A stretch of DNA of 64,000 nt from an uncultured Oscillibacter sp. (lineage in GTDB: Bacteria > Bacillota > Clostridia > Oscillospirales > Oscillospiraceae), in the NCBI GenBank assembly GCA_910589315.1, contig CAJUTB010000010.1:1-64000 (forward strand). Reading direction: 5' to 3'. Below are positions 53,067-61,436 of the stretch, piece after piece. Made by a program: the position numbers and the translations under genes. The notes beneath the pieces were generated by a model, which searched no databases, was not told the DNA's origin, and saw only the letters and a program-made list of their open reading frames with translations. How positions within the stretch are numbered: the stretch's first letter is position 1; the number at the start of each line of letters is the position of its first letter.

Positions 53067-53164
53067 GTTCCTTTTTCTATCAGAAAAAGGAACCGAAAAA
53101 GGACTTACTTTTCTCGAGAGAAAAGTAAGCAAAAGAGCTTTCACAGGCAAGGCGAACGCCTTGC
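53067..53164. repeat. Three adjacent perfect hairpins between ter genes
   Basis: GTTCCTTTTTCT/AGAAAAAGGAAC (53067-53093), CTTACTTTTCTC/GAGAAAAGTAAG (53104-53129) and GCAAGGCG/CGCCTTGC (53147-53164) are three perfect inverted repeats within 98 bases. They separate copy 1 from the TerA-like gene inside the operon. None has a terminator-like T run on the plus strand. Confidence 0.85.
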
Positions 53165-53198
53165 TGGAGGAAAAAGATATAAACAGGAGGAATAAGAA

Positions 53199-53789
53199 AT
53201 GGCTGTCGAACTGAAAAAAGGACAAAAGGTAAGTCTGCAAAAGAAAGGCCCGGATCTGGGCGAAATTCTGATCAATCTGAACTGGAGCCAGCCCAAGAAG
53301 CGGGGGTTCTTCTCCCCGAAGCCGAAGGCGATTGACCTGGACCTGGGATGCCTCTTTGAGCTGTCCAACGGCGCGAAGGGCTGTGTGCAGGCGTTGGGCA
53401 ATGCCTTTGGCAGTCTCCAGCAGCCTCCGTTTATCGCTCTGGACGGCGACGACCGCACCGGCGAGGCGGAAGGCGGCGAAAATATGCGGGTAAACGGCGG
53501 ACAGGTTGCGTCGATCAAGCGTATTCTGGTTTATACGTTTATTTACGAGGGCGTTGCGAACTGGCAGCAGGCCGACGGCGTGGTTACGGTGAAGTGCCCC
53601 GGCAGCGAGGATATCGTGGTCCGTATGGACGAGTATGGTTCAAAGCTGGGAATGTGCGCGATCGCGCTGCTGGAGAATCAGAATAATGAGACCTTCAGCG
53701 TGGAGAAGGTGGTTCGGTTCTTCAAGAGCCATCCCGATATGGATGCGGCCTTTGGCTGGGGCCTGCGGTGGGTAGCAGGGTCGAAGTAA
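53199..53789 (+). CDS. TerA-like TerD-domain protein
   Basis: The 196-residue protein keeps the TerD beginning (VELKKGQKVSLQKKG) and DLDLGC metal motif but lacks the GDNLTGEGEGDDE loop, which is replaced by LDGDDRTGEAEGGENM. The C-terminal PDMDAAFGWGLRWVAGSK is the TerA-type ending. A basic insert (PKKRGFFSPKPKAI) follows the first strand. It is therefore a TerA-like relative of the flanking TerD proteins. AGGAGG precedes the ATG, and the next gene follows after one base. Confidence 0.85.
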   Translation: MAVELKKGQKVSLQKKGPDLGEILINLNWSQPKKRGFFSPKPKAIDLDLGCLFELSNGAKGCVQALGNAFGSLQQPPFIALDGDDRTGEAEGGENMRVNGGQVASIKRILVYTFIYEGVANWQQADGVVTVKCPGSEDIVVRMDEYGSKLGMCAIALLENQNNETFSVEKVVRFFKSHPDMDAAFGWGLRWVAGSK

Positions 53790-53790
53790 C

Positions 53791-54471
53791 GTGGACTATC
53801 AGATTTTATATCAGGATGCGTTCCCGGTGGTGCAGGTGAATCTGCGCCAGGGGGAAACGGTGAAAGCGGAATCCGACGCCATGGTAGCGATGTCGGCGAC
53901 TTTGGATGTAAACGGCAGCATGGAACGGGGACTTCTGGGCGGTCTTGCCCGGCGGATGTTTACGGGAGAGAGCTTTTTCTTCCAGCGTCTGACGGCCTCC
54001 CGCGGTCCGGGGTACGCCCTTCTGGGACACCCGATTCCCGGCGGAATTATTGACGTGAATCTGGACGGTTCCTATGGCATGATGGTCCAGAAGGGCGGCT
54101 TTCTGGCGGCGGAGGAGAGCGTGGAGATTGATACCGCCGTCCAGAATCTGGCCCAGGGATTTTTCTCGAAGGAGGGTTTTTTCGTACTGAACGTCCACGG
54201 ACGCGGCACGGTGTTTTTGAGCAGCTACGGGGCGATTCATGCGATTAACCTGGGCGCGAATGAGGAAGTCGTTGTGGATAACGGTCATCTGGTGGCTTGG
54301 CCGGATTATATGAATTATAAGATTGAAAAGGCGTCCAGCGGCTGGTTTTCCAGCATTGCCTCGGGCGAGTGTCTGGTGTGCCGGTTCCGGGGACCGGGCG
54401 TGGTGCTGATTCAGACGCGGAATCCGGGCAGCTTTGCGGGATGGATTCGGAGTATGCTCCCCAGCGGCTGA
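53791..54471 (+). CDS. AIM24-family protein (TIGR00266)
   Basis: The 226-residue protein is a stand-alone AIM24/TIGR00266 domain, a double beta-roll with repeated Gly-turns; QVNLRQGETVKAESDAMVAM and LLIQTRNPGSFAGWI-like VLIQTRNPGSFAGWI mark both ends. It has no signal peptide. The start is GTG, one base after the TerA-like stop, so it depends on coupled translation. Such proteins occur in many Ter loci; a biochemical role has not been settled. Confidence 0.88.
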   Translation: MDYQILYQDAFPVVQVNLRQGETVKAESDAMVAMSATLDVNGSMERGLLGGLARRMFTGESFFFQRLTASRGPGYALLGHPIPGGIIDVNLDGSYGMMVQKGGFLAAEESVEIDTAVQNLAQGFFSKEGFFVLNVHGRGTVFLSSYGAIHAINLGANEEVVVDNGHLVAWPDYMNYKIEKASSGWFSSIASGECLVCRFRGPGVVLIQTRNPGSFAGWIRSMLPSG

Positions 54472-54503
54472 GAAACGGATTTTTCACGAAAGGAGACTTC
54501 ACA

Positions 54504-55094
54504 ATGTCGGTTAATCTCCAAAAGGGCCAAAAGGTCGACCTGCGCAAGGACGGCGGCGGGACTCTGCGCCGTGTGATGGTGGGTCTTGGCTGGGACGAAG
54601 TGCAGCAAAAGGGCGGCTTCTTTGCCCCCAGGAAGCAGGATATCGACTGCGATGCCTCCGCGTTTGTGTGTACGGCGGGAAAACTGGCCGGAAACAGCGA
54701 CGTGGTGTACTTTGGCAATCTCCGTCACAGCAGCGGCGCAGTGGTTCACATGGGGGACAACCTCACCGGCGCGGGCGAGGGAGACGACGAACAGATCCTC
54801 ATAGACCTGTCCACGCTTCCGGGCCAGTATGACAAGATTGTTTTTGTGGTCAATATTTATCAGGCGATGCAGCGGAAGCAGCATTTTGGTCTGATTCAAA
54901 ATGCGTTCATCCGCATTTGTGACGGCGAGACAAACCAGGAACTTTGCAAATACAACCTGTCGGAGAATTACGAGGGCATGACGGCGATGGTGTTTGGCGA
55001 GTTGTATTTGTACAATGGACAGTGGAAATTTAACGCAGTTGGGCAGGCGACACGGGACAACAGCGTCAGCGAATTGGCGGAGCGCTTCCGTTGA
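54504..55094 (+). CDS. TerD-family protein, copy 2
   Basis: The 196-residue TerD protein has VNLQKGQKVDLRKDGGG, the metal strand DIDCDASAFV, GDNLTGAGEGDDEQI and the C-terminal GELYLYNGQWKFNAVG. It contains a short insert with FFAPRKQDI, as in the TerA-like copy, so these two may be closer relatives. The start at 54504 is fixed by AAAGGAG; the open frame back to 54369 overlaps AIM24 and is a shadow. Ca2+ ligands appear complete. Confidence 0.94.
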   Translation: MSVNLQKGQKVDLRKDGGGTLRRVMVGLGWDEVQQKGGFFAPRKQDIDCDASAFVCTAGKLAGNSDVVYFGNLRHSSGAVVHMGDNLTGAGEGDDEQILIDLSTLPGQYDKIVFVVNIYQAMQRKQHFGLIQNAFIRICDGETNQELCKYNLSENYEGMTAMVFGELYLYNGQWKFNAVGQATRDNSVSELAERFR

Positions 55095-55141
55095 AACCCC
55101 AGGTCGTTTCTGTGAAATTTTGAAGCAGGGAGGAAATTTTT

Positions 55142-55726
55142 ATGGCAGTGAATTTGGCAAAAGGCCAGCGCGTCAGCCTGGACAAGACGATGACCATGGC
55201 CCTGGTAGGTCTGGGCTGGGATGTAAACCAGTATGATGGCGGCGCGGATTTCGACCTGGACGCCTGCGCCTTCGTTCTGGGGGCAAACGGCAAGGTGCGC
55301 TGTGACGAGGATTTCATTTTCTACAACAATCTGGAAAGCAAAGACGGGGCCATCCGCCACACCGGCGACAACCTCACCGGCGAGGGCGACGGCGACGACG
55401 AAGTTTTGATTATTGACTTCACCAAGATCCCCGCCGACGTGCAGAAGATTGCCATAACGGTGACGATTCACGAGGCCCAGGCCCGCCGCCAGAATTTTGG
55501 CCAGGTGTCGAATGCCTATGTCCGGGTGGCCCGGATGGCGGGTCCGGAGGATATGGTGGGCACAGAGGTTTTGAAATTTGACCTGATGGAAGAATTCTCC
55601 ATTGAGACGGCGCTGGTGGTCTGCGAGATCTACCGCAACGGCGCGGACTGGAAGTTTAATGCTGTGGGCGCGGGTTACCAGGGCGGCCTGGAAGCGTTGT
55701 GCAAGAGCTACGGCGTAAACGTGTAA
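55142..55726 (+). CDS. TerD-family protein, copy 3
   Basis: The 194-residue TerD protein is very similar in layout to copy 1: VNLAKGQRVSL, GLGWDVNQYDGGADFDLDACAF, GDNLTGEGDGDDEVL and the ending GAGYQGGLEALCKSYGVNV, nearly the same as in copy 1 (LHALCLNYGVNV). The two probably arose by recent duplication. AGGGAGG precedes the ATG. Its acidic metal site is intact. Confidence 0.95.
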   Translation: MAVNLAKGQRVSLDKTMTMALVGLGWDVNQYDGGADFDLDACAFVLGANGKVRCDEDFIFYNNLESKDGAIRHTGDNLTGEGDGDDEVLIIDFTKIPADVQKIAITVTIHEAQARRQNFGQVSNAYVRVARMAGPEDMVGTEVLKFDLMEEFSIETALVVCEIYRNGADWKFNAVGAGYQGGLEALCKSYGVNV

Positions 55727-55747
55727 TTGAAAAAACGGCGCAGGCAG

Positions 55748-55770
55748 GGCGCGGGGGAGGTCCCCGCGCC
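55748..55770 (+). terminator. GC-rich hairpin between terD copy 3 and the fusion gene
   Basis: GGCGCGGGG and CCCCGCGCC form a 9-bp stem, enclosed by weaker GCAGG/CCTGC pairs. No T run follows, so it may be an attenuator or an mRNA-stability element within the operon. Confidence 0.5.
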
Positions 55771-55806
55771 TCTTCCTGCATGAATAACGGATGGAGGCGG
55801 GGGAAG

Positions 55807-57015
55807 ATGAACGCATTACAGCGGCAGCTGGAGGAATGCGGAGGCCGGCTGCGTCTGATGCCCGGCGAGTACGAGGGACCGGTTCGGATTACACGGCCAT
55901 GCGAGATTGACGGCAATGGGGCAACCCTTTGGGCGGCCAGCGGCCCGGTTTTGACGGCGGCGTCCCCCGGCGTGACGCTGAAAAATCTGCGGGTAGAGGT
56001 CACGGAACCCGCGGCAGCCAACCGGACTGCCATCCGGGCGGAGGCTCGAGGGATGGCGCTGGAAGGCGTGACGGTAAACGGCGACGTGGAAAATATTCCG
56101 GGCGAACCGCCCCGGTGGGACCTGCCGCCGCTGGCGGCGTTGGGAGAGTTTGCCGCCGGAGTGGAGAATTTGTTTTCGGTGGCGCTTCCTCTGGCCGGTC
56201 CGGCGGAGCTGGAATGTACCATTCACGGCGTATCCCTTTCGCCGGCGCGTCTGCCGGCGGGGCGGCATACGGTGTCCCTGAAAGTGGAGGCCCTGCGGGA
56301 CCATACGGTTTTATACGGAGAAATTTTGGTAAAGAGCCGGGTAATCCGGCGTATTTGCGTAACAGGCCAGGCCCGGAAGGGCGCGCCGGTGCGCCGCGGC
56401 GATCTGGCGGCGGTTCCGGGAGGACAAGCGATGGAACGTCCCGTCGTTCCGGCGGAACTGCTTCCCCCGGCGGTGCCGGACGCGAGCATTCCGTACATGG
56501 CCCGCGGGCAGCGGACGGGTTTTCCGGAGCTGGAACAGGGCGTATTGAAGGTGGCCTTGGAGTATCAGGGAACCCGGGTGCCTATGGAGCTGGACAGCTA
56601 TTTGTTTTTGCTGCAAAAAAACGGGAAAGTGCGGGGCGATGCGGACTTTGTGTTTTTTGGAAATCCGGAGTCCCGGGATCATGCGGTCCGTCTGGGAACG
56701 GGCGGGGTACAGCCGCTGGCTCTGATGGCCTTGGAGAAGATAGAGGCGTCGGTGGAGCGCGTTGCGGTTTGTTATTCGATCTACGGCGAAGAGCCGGGGA
56801 AGAACTTTTCCCAGGTGCAGGAACCGTTGCTGCGGCTGTTTGCGGGGGAACAGGAACTTTGCCGGATGAAATTGGAGCATTTAAGCATTGAACGGACGTT
56901 GGTCGCAGTAGAGATTTACCGGCACAAGGGCCAGTGGAAAGTAAATTTTGTTGCCTCCGGCTATCGGGACGGCCTGCGGCGGCTGTGCGAGAGCTACGGG
57001 GTGGAAGTGGAGTGA
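55807..57015 (+). CDS. TerD domain fused to an N-terminal beta-helix-like domain
   Basis: The 402-residue protein has an N-terminal stretch (about 1-90) like the coils of right-handed beta-helix/NosD proteins (LRLMPGEYEGPVRI, CEIDGNGATLWA, VTLKNLRVEVTE), a linking region, and a C-terminal TerD-like domain (about 235-402; ELDSYLFLLQKNGKVRGDAD, GQWKVNFVASGYRDGLRRLC). The usual DxD pair and the GDNLTGEGEGDDE loop are changed (PMELDSY, HAVRLGTGG), so Ca2+ binding is probably reduced or lost. The start at 55807 is fixed by GGAGGCGGGGGAAG. It lies 4 bp before the biosynthetic genes. Confidence 0.82.
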   Translation: MNALQRQLEECGGRLRLMPGEYEGPVRITRPCEIDGNGATLWAASGPVLTAASPGVTLKNLRVEVTEPAAANRTAIRAEARGMALEGVTVNGDVENIPGEPPRWDLPPLAALGEFAAGVENLFSVALPLAGPAELECTIHGVSLSPARLPAGRHTVSLKVEALRDHTVLYGEILVKSRVIRRICVTGQARKGAPVRRGDLAAVPGGQAMERPVVPAELLPPAVPDASIPYMARGQRTGFPELEQGVLKVALEYQGTRVPMELDSYLFLLQKNGKVRGDADFVFFGNPESRDHAVRLGTGGVQPLALMALEKIEASVERVAVCYSIYGEEPGKNFSQVQEPLLRLFAGEQELCRMKLEHLSIERTLVAVEIYRHKGQWKVNFVASGYRDGLRRLCESYGVEVE

Positions 57016-57019
57016 CGGA

Positions 57020-57991
57020 GTGAAAGAACTGTGGACAGCAGAGGAACTGCTTCCGTATCGGGTAGGCGGATTGTTGTACACGCCTGCGCTGAATACAGGA
57101 ATGGCAAGGAAAATACAGGAAAAGGTGTATCCGCGCCTGACTTCGGTGGCGTTTTGCCTGGAGGACTCCATTCAGGATGCCGCGCTTCCGCAGGCGGAAC
57201 AGACGCTGATTCAGACATTGGAGACACTTACGGCGACGCCGGAGCGGCCCCTGCTGTTTGTGCGGATACGGAGTCCCCGGCATATGGAACGGGTTCACGG
57301 CCGGCTCGGGCCGCTGGAAAACCTGCTGACGGGCTACATTCTGCCGAAATTTGATCTGGCAAACTGCCATGAATACGCAGGATTGATTGAGAGATACAAT
57401 GCGGGGCGTTCTGCGCCGCTGTACATGATGCCGACGCTGGAAAGCCGGATGATCGCACTTCCTGGCGGCCGGGACAGCGTGCTGCTTCGGATTAAGGAAA
57501 CGCTGAACAGCGTAAAAAAATGGGTGCTGAACGTCCGGGTAGGCGGAAATGATTTCTGCAACGTCTACGGCCTGCGGCGGTCGGTTGGGCAGAGCATTTA
57601 TGAAATCGGCGTGGTGCGGGATATTTTGGTTGATATTTTGCGGGTATTCTCGGCGGATTACGTGGTATCCGGTCCGGTGTGGGAGTACTTTGGGGAGGAC
57701 CCGGCGGGAGCTTGGGCGGACGGCCTGCGGGCGGAGCTGTCGCTGGACCGGCTGAACGGCTTTACAGGCAAGACGGCAGTGCATCCGTCCCAGCTGCCGG
57801 TGATTTACGAAGGCTTGCAGGTGAGCCGGGAGGACTATGAGGACGCACAGCAGATTTTAGGCTGGGATGCCGGAGGTTACGGCGTTGCAAGGAGCGCGGG
57901 CGGCGGCCGGATGAACGAGGTGAAATGCCACGGGAAATGGGCCGGGCGCATCAGCAAGCTGGCGGCGATTTACGGCGTAAGGCCGGAGTGA
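57020..57991 (+). CDS. HpcH/HpaI aldolase / citrate lyase-like protein of the Ter module
   Basis: The 323-residue TIM-barrel protein resembles citrate lyase beta subunit-type C-C lyases: GLLYTPALNTGMARKI at the start, VAFCLEDSIQD (acidic metal-binding Glu/Asp), PLLFVRIRSP, MMPTLES and the C-terminal GFTGKTAVHPSQLPVI. The start is GTG at 57020, four bases after the fusion gene. In Ter loci this enzyme is part of a predicted pathway for a nucleoside-like metabolite; the real substrate is unknown. The region before 57020 overlaps the TerD fusion and is not coding in this frame. Confidence 0.87.
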   Translation: MKELWTAEELLPYRVGGLLYTPALNTGMARKIQEKVYPRLTSVAFCLEDSIQDAALPQAEQTLIQTLETLTATPERPLLFVRIRSPRHMERVHGRLGPLENLLTGYILPKFDLANCHEYAGLIERYNAGRSAPLYMMPTLESRMIALPGGRDSVLLRIKETLNSVKKWVLNVRVGGNDFCNVYGLRRSVGQSIYEIGVVRDILVDILRVFSADYVVSGPVWEYFGEDPAGAWADGLRAELSLDRLNGFTGKTAVHPSQLPVIYEGLQVSREDYEDAQQILGWDAGGYGVARSAGGGRMNEVKCHGKWAGRISKLAAIYGVRPE

Positions 57992-58005
57992 AAGGGGAGA
58001 CGTGC

Positions 58006-59124
58006 ATGACGGACTATACGGCGGCGGAGACGCTGCGTCTGGCGCGGCGCGCGAACAACACGAAACGGACGTATTTGCTGGTAAACCCCTTGCAGGGCAA
58101 GCATATGCCGGTAAGCCCACAGGCCGCGCTGAAAATGATGCAGACGCTTGGAAACCGCTTGGCGGAAGAATTTCCGGATACCGCGCTGGTGATCGGCTTT
58201 GCGGAGACGGCGACGGCCATCGGCGCGATGGCGGCGGCCTGCTTCGGGCCGGACTGCATTTACATTCATACAACCCGAGAGCCGCTTCCGGAAGGGAGCG
58301 CGGTTTTGTTCCGGGAGGAGCACAGCCACGCGGTAGAACAAGCTCTGTACTGTCAGGAAATGGAAAGCTGGCTGAAGCAGACGGAAACCGTGATTTTTGT
58401 GGACGACGAGCTGTCCACGGGCCGGACGCTGCTCAACATGATCGAGCAGCTGGCGGAGAAGTTCCCGACGCTGCGGAAAAAGAAACTGGTTGCGGCGTCT
58501 GTTCTGAACCGTCTGACGCCGGAAAACGAAGCCCGTTTGGAGGCTGCCGGAGTTGCGAGCCGGTATCTGGTAAAACTGCCGGACGAGGATTACACAGACG
58601 CGGCGTCCCGGTTTTCCGTCACGGAGGCGAAGCCGCCGGAGGCTCTGCCCCGGGATTGGCAGAGGATTTCCGTCAGTTTTTGCAAGCCGCGCCTGGGCGT
58701 TTTGGGGTTCGATTATCTGGATGTCTGCTGCCGCAAGGCGAAGGATCTGCTTCCCCGTTTCCGGGAAGCTTTGGACCCGGCGGGAAAACTGCTGGTTCTG
58801 GGGACCGAGGAGTGTATGTTCCCGGCATTGACGCTGGGGGCGGTCCTGGAGCATAAGGGCGGGTTTTCTCATGTCCGCTGTCATGCCACGACCCGGAGTC
58901 CCATCGGAATTTCCAGTCAGGAGGGGTATCCCATTCAAAAGGGCTTTCGTCTGAAAAGCCTTTACGACGAAAATCGGGAGACCTTTCTTTATAACCTGGA
59001 AAATTATGACGCCGTGCTTGCAGTTTCCGATGGAAAAGGCGAGGCCGGCCTGCAATCGCTGTCCCAGGCGATAAACGCCTGTGCTGGCGGCTGTAAGCTG
59101 TATTTTGTAGGAGGGGGCCTGTGA
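58006..59124 (+). CDS. Phosphoribosyltransferase with TRSP domain
   Basis: The 372-residue protein has a type-I PRTase domain (about 15-200) with the PRPP loop VIFVDDELSTGRT (129-141), and a C-terminal TRSP domain with GTEECMFPALTLG and the name-giving TRSP tetrad (296-299) in CHATTRSPIGIS. The start at 58006 follows AAAGGGGAG. It overlaps the next gene by 4 bp. It would transfer or cleave a ribose-5-phosphate unit in the predicted Ter metabolite pathway. Confidence 0.88.
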   Translation: MTDYTAAETLRLARRANNTKRTYLLVNPLQGKHMPVSPQAALKMMQTLGNRLAEEFPDTALVIGFAETATAIGAMAAACFGPDCIYIHTTREPLPEGSAVLFREEHSHAVEQALYCQEMESWLKQTETVIFVDDELSTGRTLLNMIEQLAEKFPTLRKKKLVAASVLNRLTPENEARLEAAGVASRYLVKLPDEDYTDAASRFSVTEAKPPEALPRDWQRISVSFCKPRLGVLGFDYLDVCCRKAKDLLPRFREALDPAGKLLVLGTEECMFPALTLGAVLEHKGGFSHVRCHATTRSPIGISSQEGYPIQKGFRLKSLYDENRETFLYNLENYDAVLAVSDGKGEAGLQSLSQAINACAGGCKLYFVGGGL

Positions 59125-60173
59125 TGTTCGGCACATACCGGAAAGAGGATGTCACAATTCTGCTGAAAGACATCACCGGTCTGGTGAAACCCCTGGGTAC
59201 GCAGGAGCGGGAAGCGCGCATCCAGCAGGGGACCCACTATTCGGAGATGCTGCCGCTGGAATACGAGCCGTCCCAGGCGTATCTGGAGGCCTATCGGGAC
59301 GCCCTGTCGCGCTATGCGGGCCTGACGGCCCAGGCGGCGGCCTCGGCGGCGGTGCAGATCTGGGAGCGAAAGGGGCCGGGAGTGGTACTGGTTTCGCTGG
59401 CGCGGGCGGGCACATCCGCGGGCGTATTGCTGAAACGCTGTTTCCGCCGCTATTACGGCGCAGACGTGCCGCATTATACCATTTCGATCATCCGTGGCCG
59501 GGGAATTGACCGGACGGCCATGGATTTCATATTAGCGCGTCACCCGGCGGCACAGCTTCAGTTTGTGGACGGCTGGACAGGAAAAGGGGCCATCCAGCGG
59601 GAGCTGTGCCGTGCAATGGAGGACTATCCGGGCACAGATCCCGGACTGGCCGTATTGTCGGACCCGGCGCACCTCGCGGCGGTAAGCGGTACGCAGGAAG
59701 ATTTTTTAATAGCAAGTTCCTGCCTGAACTCGACGGTTTCGGGCCTTTTAAGCCGCACGTTTTACCGGCCGGATCTTATTCGTCCCGGCGAGTTTCACGG
59801 CGCGGCTTTCTACCGGGAACTGCTGGACCAGGATTTCACCTACGAGTTTCTGGACACCGTGTCGGCGTGTTTTCCCCAGACGCCTCCAGTCCCCGCGCCC
59901 CATGCCTCCAGCCGGACGGGTTTGGAGGAAGTGGAGGAAATCAGCCGGAAATTTCAGATTGCGGATATCAACCTGATAAAGCCGGGTATTGGCGAGGCGA
60001 CGCGGGTGCTGCTGCGGCGGGTTCCATGGAAGGTGCTGGTAAAATCGCTGGACGACGAAGCGCATCTGGGCCATTTATACCAGCTGGCGTGGGAAAAAGG
60101 CGTCGCGGTGGAGGAATATCCGCTGCAAAACTATCGGGCGTGCGGACTGATCCGGCGTCTGGCGGACAATTGA
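59121..60173 (+). CDS. StiP/PRTase-like protein of the Ter biosynthetic module
   Basis: The 350-residue protein belongs to the family named cysteine protease StiP in some databases and PRTase in comparative work. It shows SEMLPLEYEPS, LVSLARAGTSAGVLLKR (PRPP-loop-like position), HYTISIIRGRGID and FVDGWTGKGAIQREL. A catalytic protease pair is not evident to me, so the phosphoribosyltransferase reading is more likely. The ATG overlaps the PRTase-TRSP stop. It works presumably in sequence with that enzyme. Confidence 0.82.
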   Translation: MMFGTYRKEDVTILLKDITGLVKPLGTQEREARIQQGTHYSEMLPLEYEPSQAYLEAYRDALSRYAGLTAQAAASAAVQIWERKGPGVVLVSLARAGTSAGVLLKRCFRRYYGADVPHYTISIIRGRGIDRTAMDFILARHPAAQLQFVDGWTGKGAIQRELCRAMEDYPGTDPGLAVLSDPAHLAAVSGTQEDFLIASSCLNSTVSGLLSRTFYRPDLIRPGEFHGAAFYRELLDQDFTYEFLDTVSACFPQTPPVPAPHASSRTGLEEVEEISRKFQIADINLIKPGIGEATRVLLRRVPWKVLVKSLDDEAHLGHLYQLAWEKGVAVEEYPLQNYRACGLIRRLADN

Positions 60174-60181
60174 GGGAGAGT

Positions 60182-60910
60182 ATGAAGCGGCTGTTATTTG
60201 CAAGTGACCTGGATAATACGCTGATCTTCTCTCATAAGCACAGCCGTCCCGGAGACATCTGTGTTGAGTGGTATGAGGGCCGGGAACAGAGCTTTATGAC
60301 GCCCCGGGCGTGGGAGCTGCTGCAAGAAGCGGCGTCCGCCGTAGAATTTCTGCCGGTGACGACCCGCTCCGTGGAGCAGTACCGGCGGATTCGCCTTCCA
60401 GTGGAACCGCCGCGGGCGATCACCACCAACGGTGGGATTCTGCTGCAAAACGGGATACCGGACGCAGCATGGCGGATGGAGTCGCAGGCATTGGCGGCCC
60501 CATTTCAGGCGGAAATGGAGCGGCTCTCCGGGGAACTGGCAAAAGAACCCTGGTGCCTGCGCTGCAAACAGGTGGACGGCCTGTATCTGTTTGCGGTCTG
60601 TGAGGGCGGCCCGGAGGCCCCGGCGGAAGCGTACCGCAGCCGGACAGGCTTGACGGTGGAGGCGTCCGGACGGAAACTGTATCTGTTTCCGCCGGGATTG
60701 GACAAAGGAACTGCTTTAAGACGTTTTTCACCGCCGGAGATTGCCGCCGGGGACAGTACGCTGGACCTTCCGATGCTGCGTGCGGCGGATACGGCATTAG
60801 TTCCCTGTTCGGGAATTTCTGGCCTTTCAGAAGGCGAAAATCTGCGGGTTTGCCCGAAAAACCGGCATTTTTCGGAATTTGTATTGGAATTTGTATTGTC
60901 GTTTTCATAG
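60182..60910 (+). CDS. HAD-superfamily hydrolase of the Ter module
   Basis: The 242-residue protein has HAD motif I as SDLDNTLI (catalytic D9 and D11), motif II near LPVTTRS, K-containing LDKGTAL and motif IV AGDSTLDLPML, as in Cof-like sugar phosphatases. The start at 60182 is close after the StiP-like stop (8 bp) with AGGGAG. It is the last gene of the Ter locus. It likely removes a phosphate from the pathway intermediate or end product. Confidence 0.9.
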   Translation: MKRLLFASDLDNTLIFSHKHSRPGDICVEWYEGREQSFMTPRAWELLQEAASAVEFLPVTTRSVEQYRRIRLPVEPPRAITTNGGILLQNGIPDAAWRMESQALAAPFQAEMERLSGELAKEPWCLRCKQVDGLYLFAVCEGGPEAPAEAYRSRTGLTVEASGRKLYLFPPGLDKGTALRRFSPPEIAAGDSTLDLPMLRAADTALVPCSGISGLSEGENLRVCPKNRHFSEFVLEFVLSFS

Positions 60911-60994
60911 AGCCGAAAGGCATAGTTCCGCGGAAGCGGGAAAGACTGTGGAGAGAGCACAGGCGATTTTTCTGTGAAGATTTCGGAAATTCCC

Positions 60995-61023
60995 TTGACA
61001 AGAAGGGGCGGAATCTGTATAAT
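60995..61023 (+). promoter_or_regulatory. Consensus sigma-A promoter of rpsU
   Basis: TTGACA (60995-61000), 17 bases, TATAAT (61018-61023): a perfect match to both hexamers, about 80 bases before the gene. It is the strongest promoter in the window. Confidence 0.92.
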
Positions 61024-61101
61024 AAACGTGATAAAGCCATAGAGTATGGCCCTTAAAGCATCCTGGATCGAACCGGATGTTTCGGAGGGAGGGAAATATA
61101 G

Positions 61102-61284
61102 ATGTCAGAGATTCATGTGAAAGAAAACGAATCCATCGACAGCGCGCTGAAACGTTTTAAGCGGAGCTGCGCGAAGTCCGGCGTATTGGCCGAGGTTCGG
61201 AAAAGAGAGCATTATGAAAGCCCCAGCGTCAAACGCCGCAAGAAATCGGAGGCGGCACGCAAGAACAAGAAGCGGTTTTATTGA
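61102..61284 (+). CDS. rpsU: 30S ribosomal protein S21
   Basis: The 60-residue basic protein is a complete S21: SEIHVKENESIDSALKRFKR at the start, the KSGVLAEVRKREHYESPSVKR centre and a Lys/Arg-rich end. S21 joins the 30S platform and aids translation initiation. GGGAGGG precedes the ATG. It has its own consensus promoter and a terminator, so it is a single-gene unit, unlike in genomes where it is next to gatB/yqeY or dnaG. Confidence 0.97.
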   Translation: MSEIHVKENESIDSALKRFKRSCAKSGVLAEVRKREHYESPSVKRRKKSEAARKNKKRFY

Positions 61285-61290
61285 TCTCCC

Positions 61291-61325
61291 AAAAAACGCT
61301 GTGCCATTGGCACAGCGTTTTTTTC
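61291..61325 (+). terminator. Intrinsic terminator of rpsU
   Basis: AAACGCTGTGCC and GGCACAGCGTTT form a tight stem with a short loop, followed by a run of T residues. Confidence 0.93.
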
Positions 61326-61347
61326 CGGCAGGGGGAGGAGATTTCCT

Positions 61348-61376
61348 TTGACAAATCCGGGGAGATGTGGGATACT
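61348..61376 (+). promoter_or_regulatory. Promoter of the NagD-like gene
   Basis: TTGACA (61348-61353), 17 bases, GATACT (61371-61376), 60 bases before the start at 61437. Confidence 0.75.
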
Positions 61377-61436
61377 GGAAAAAGAAATCCCAAAAATTCA
61401 CAGGGTGTTGGACCCTGGGATCAGCAGGAGTCGATC

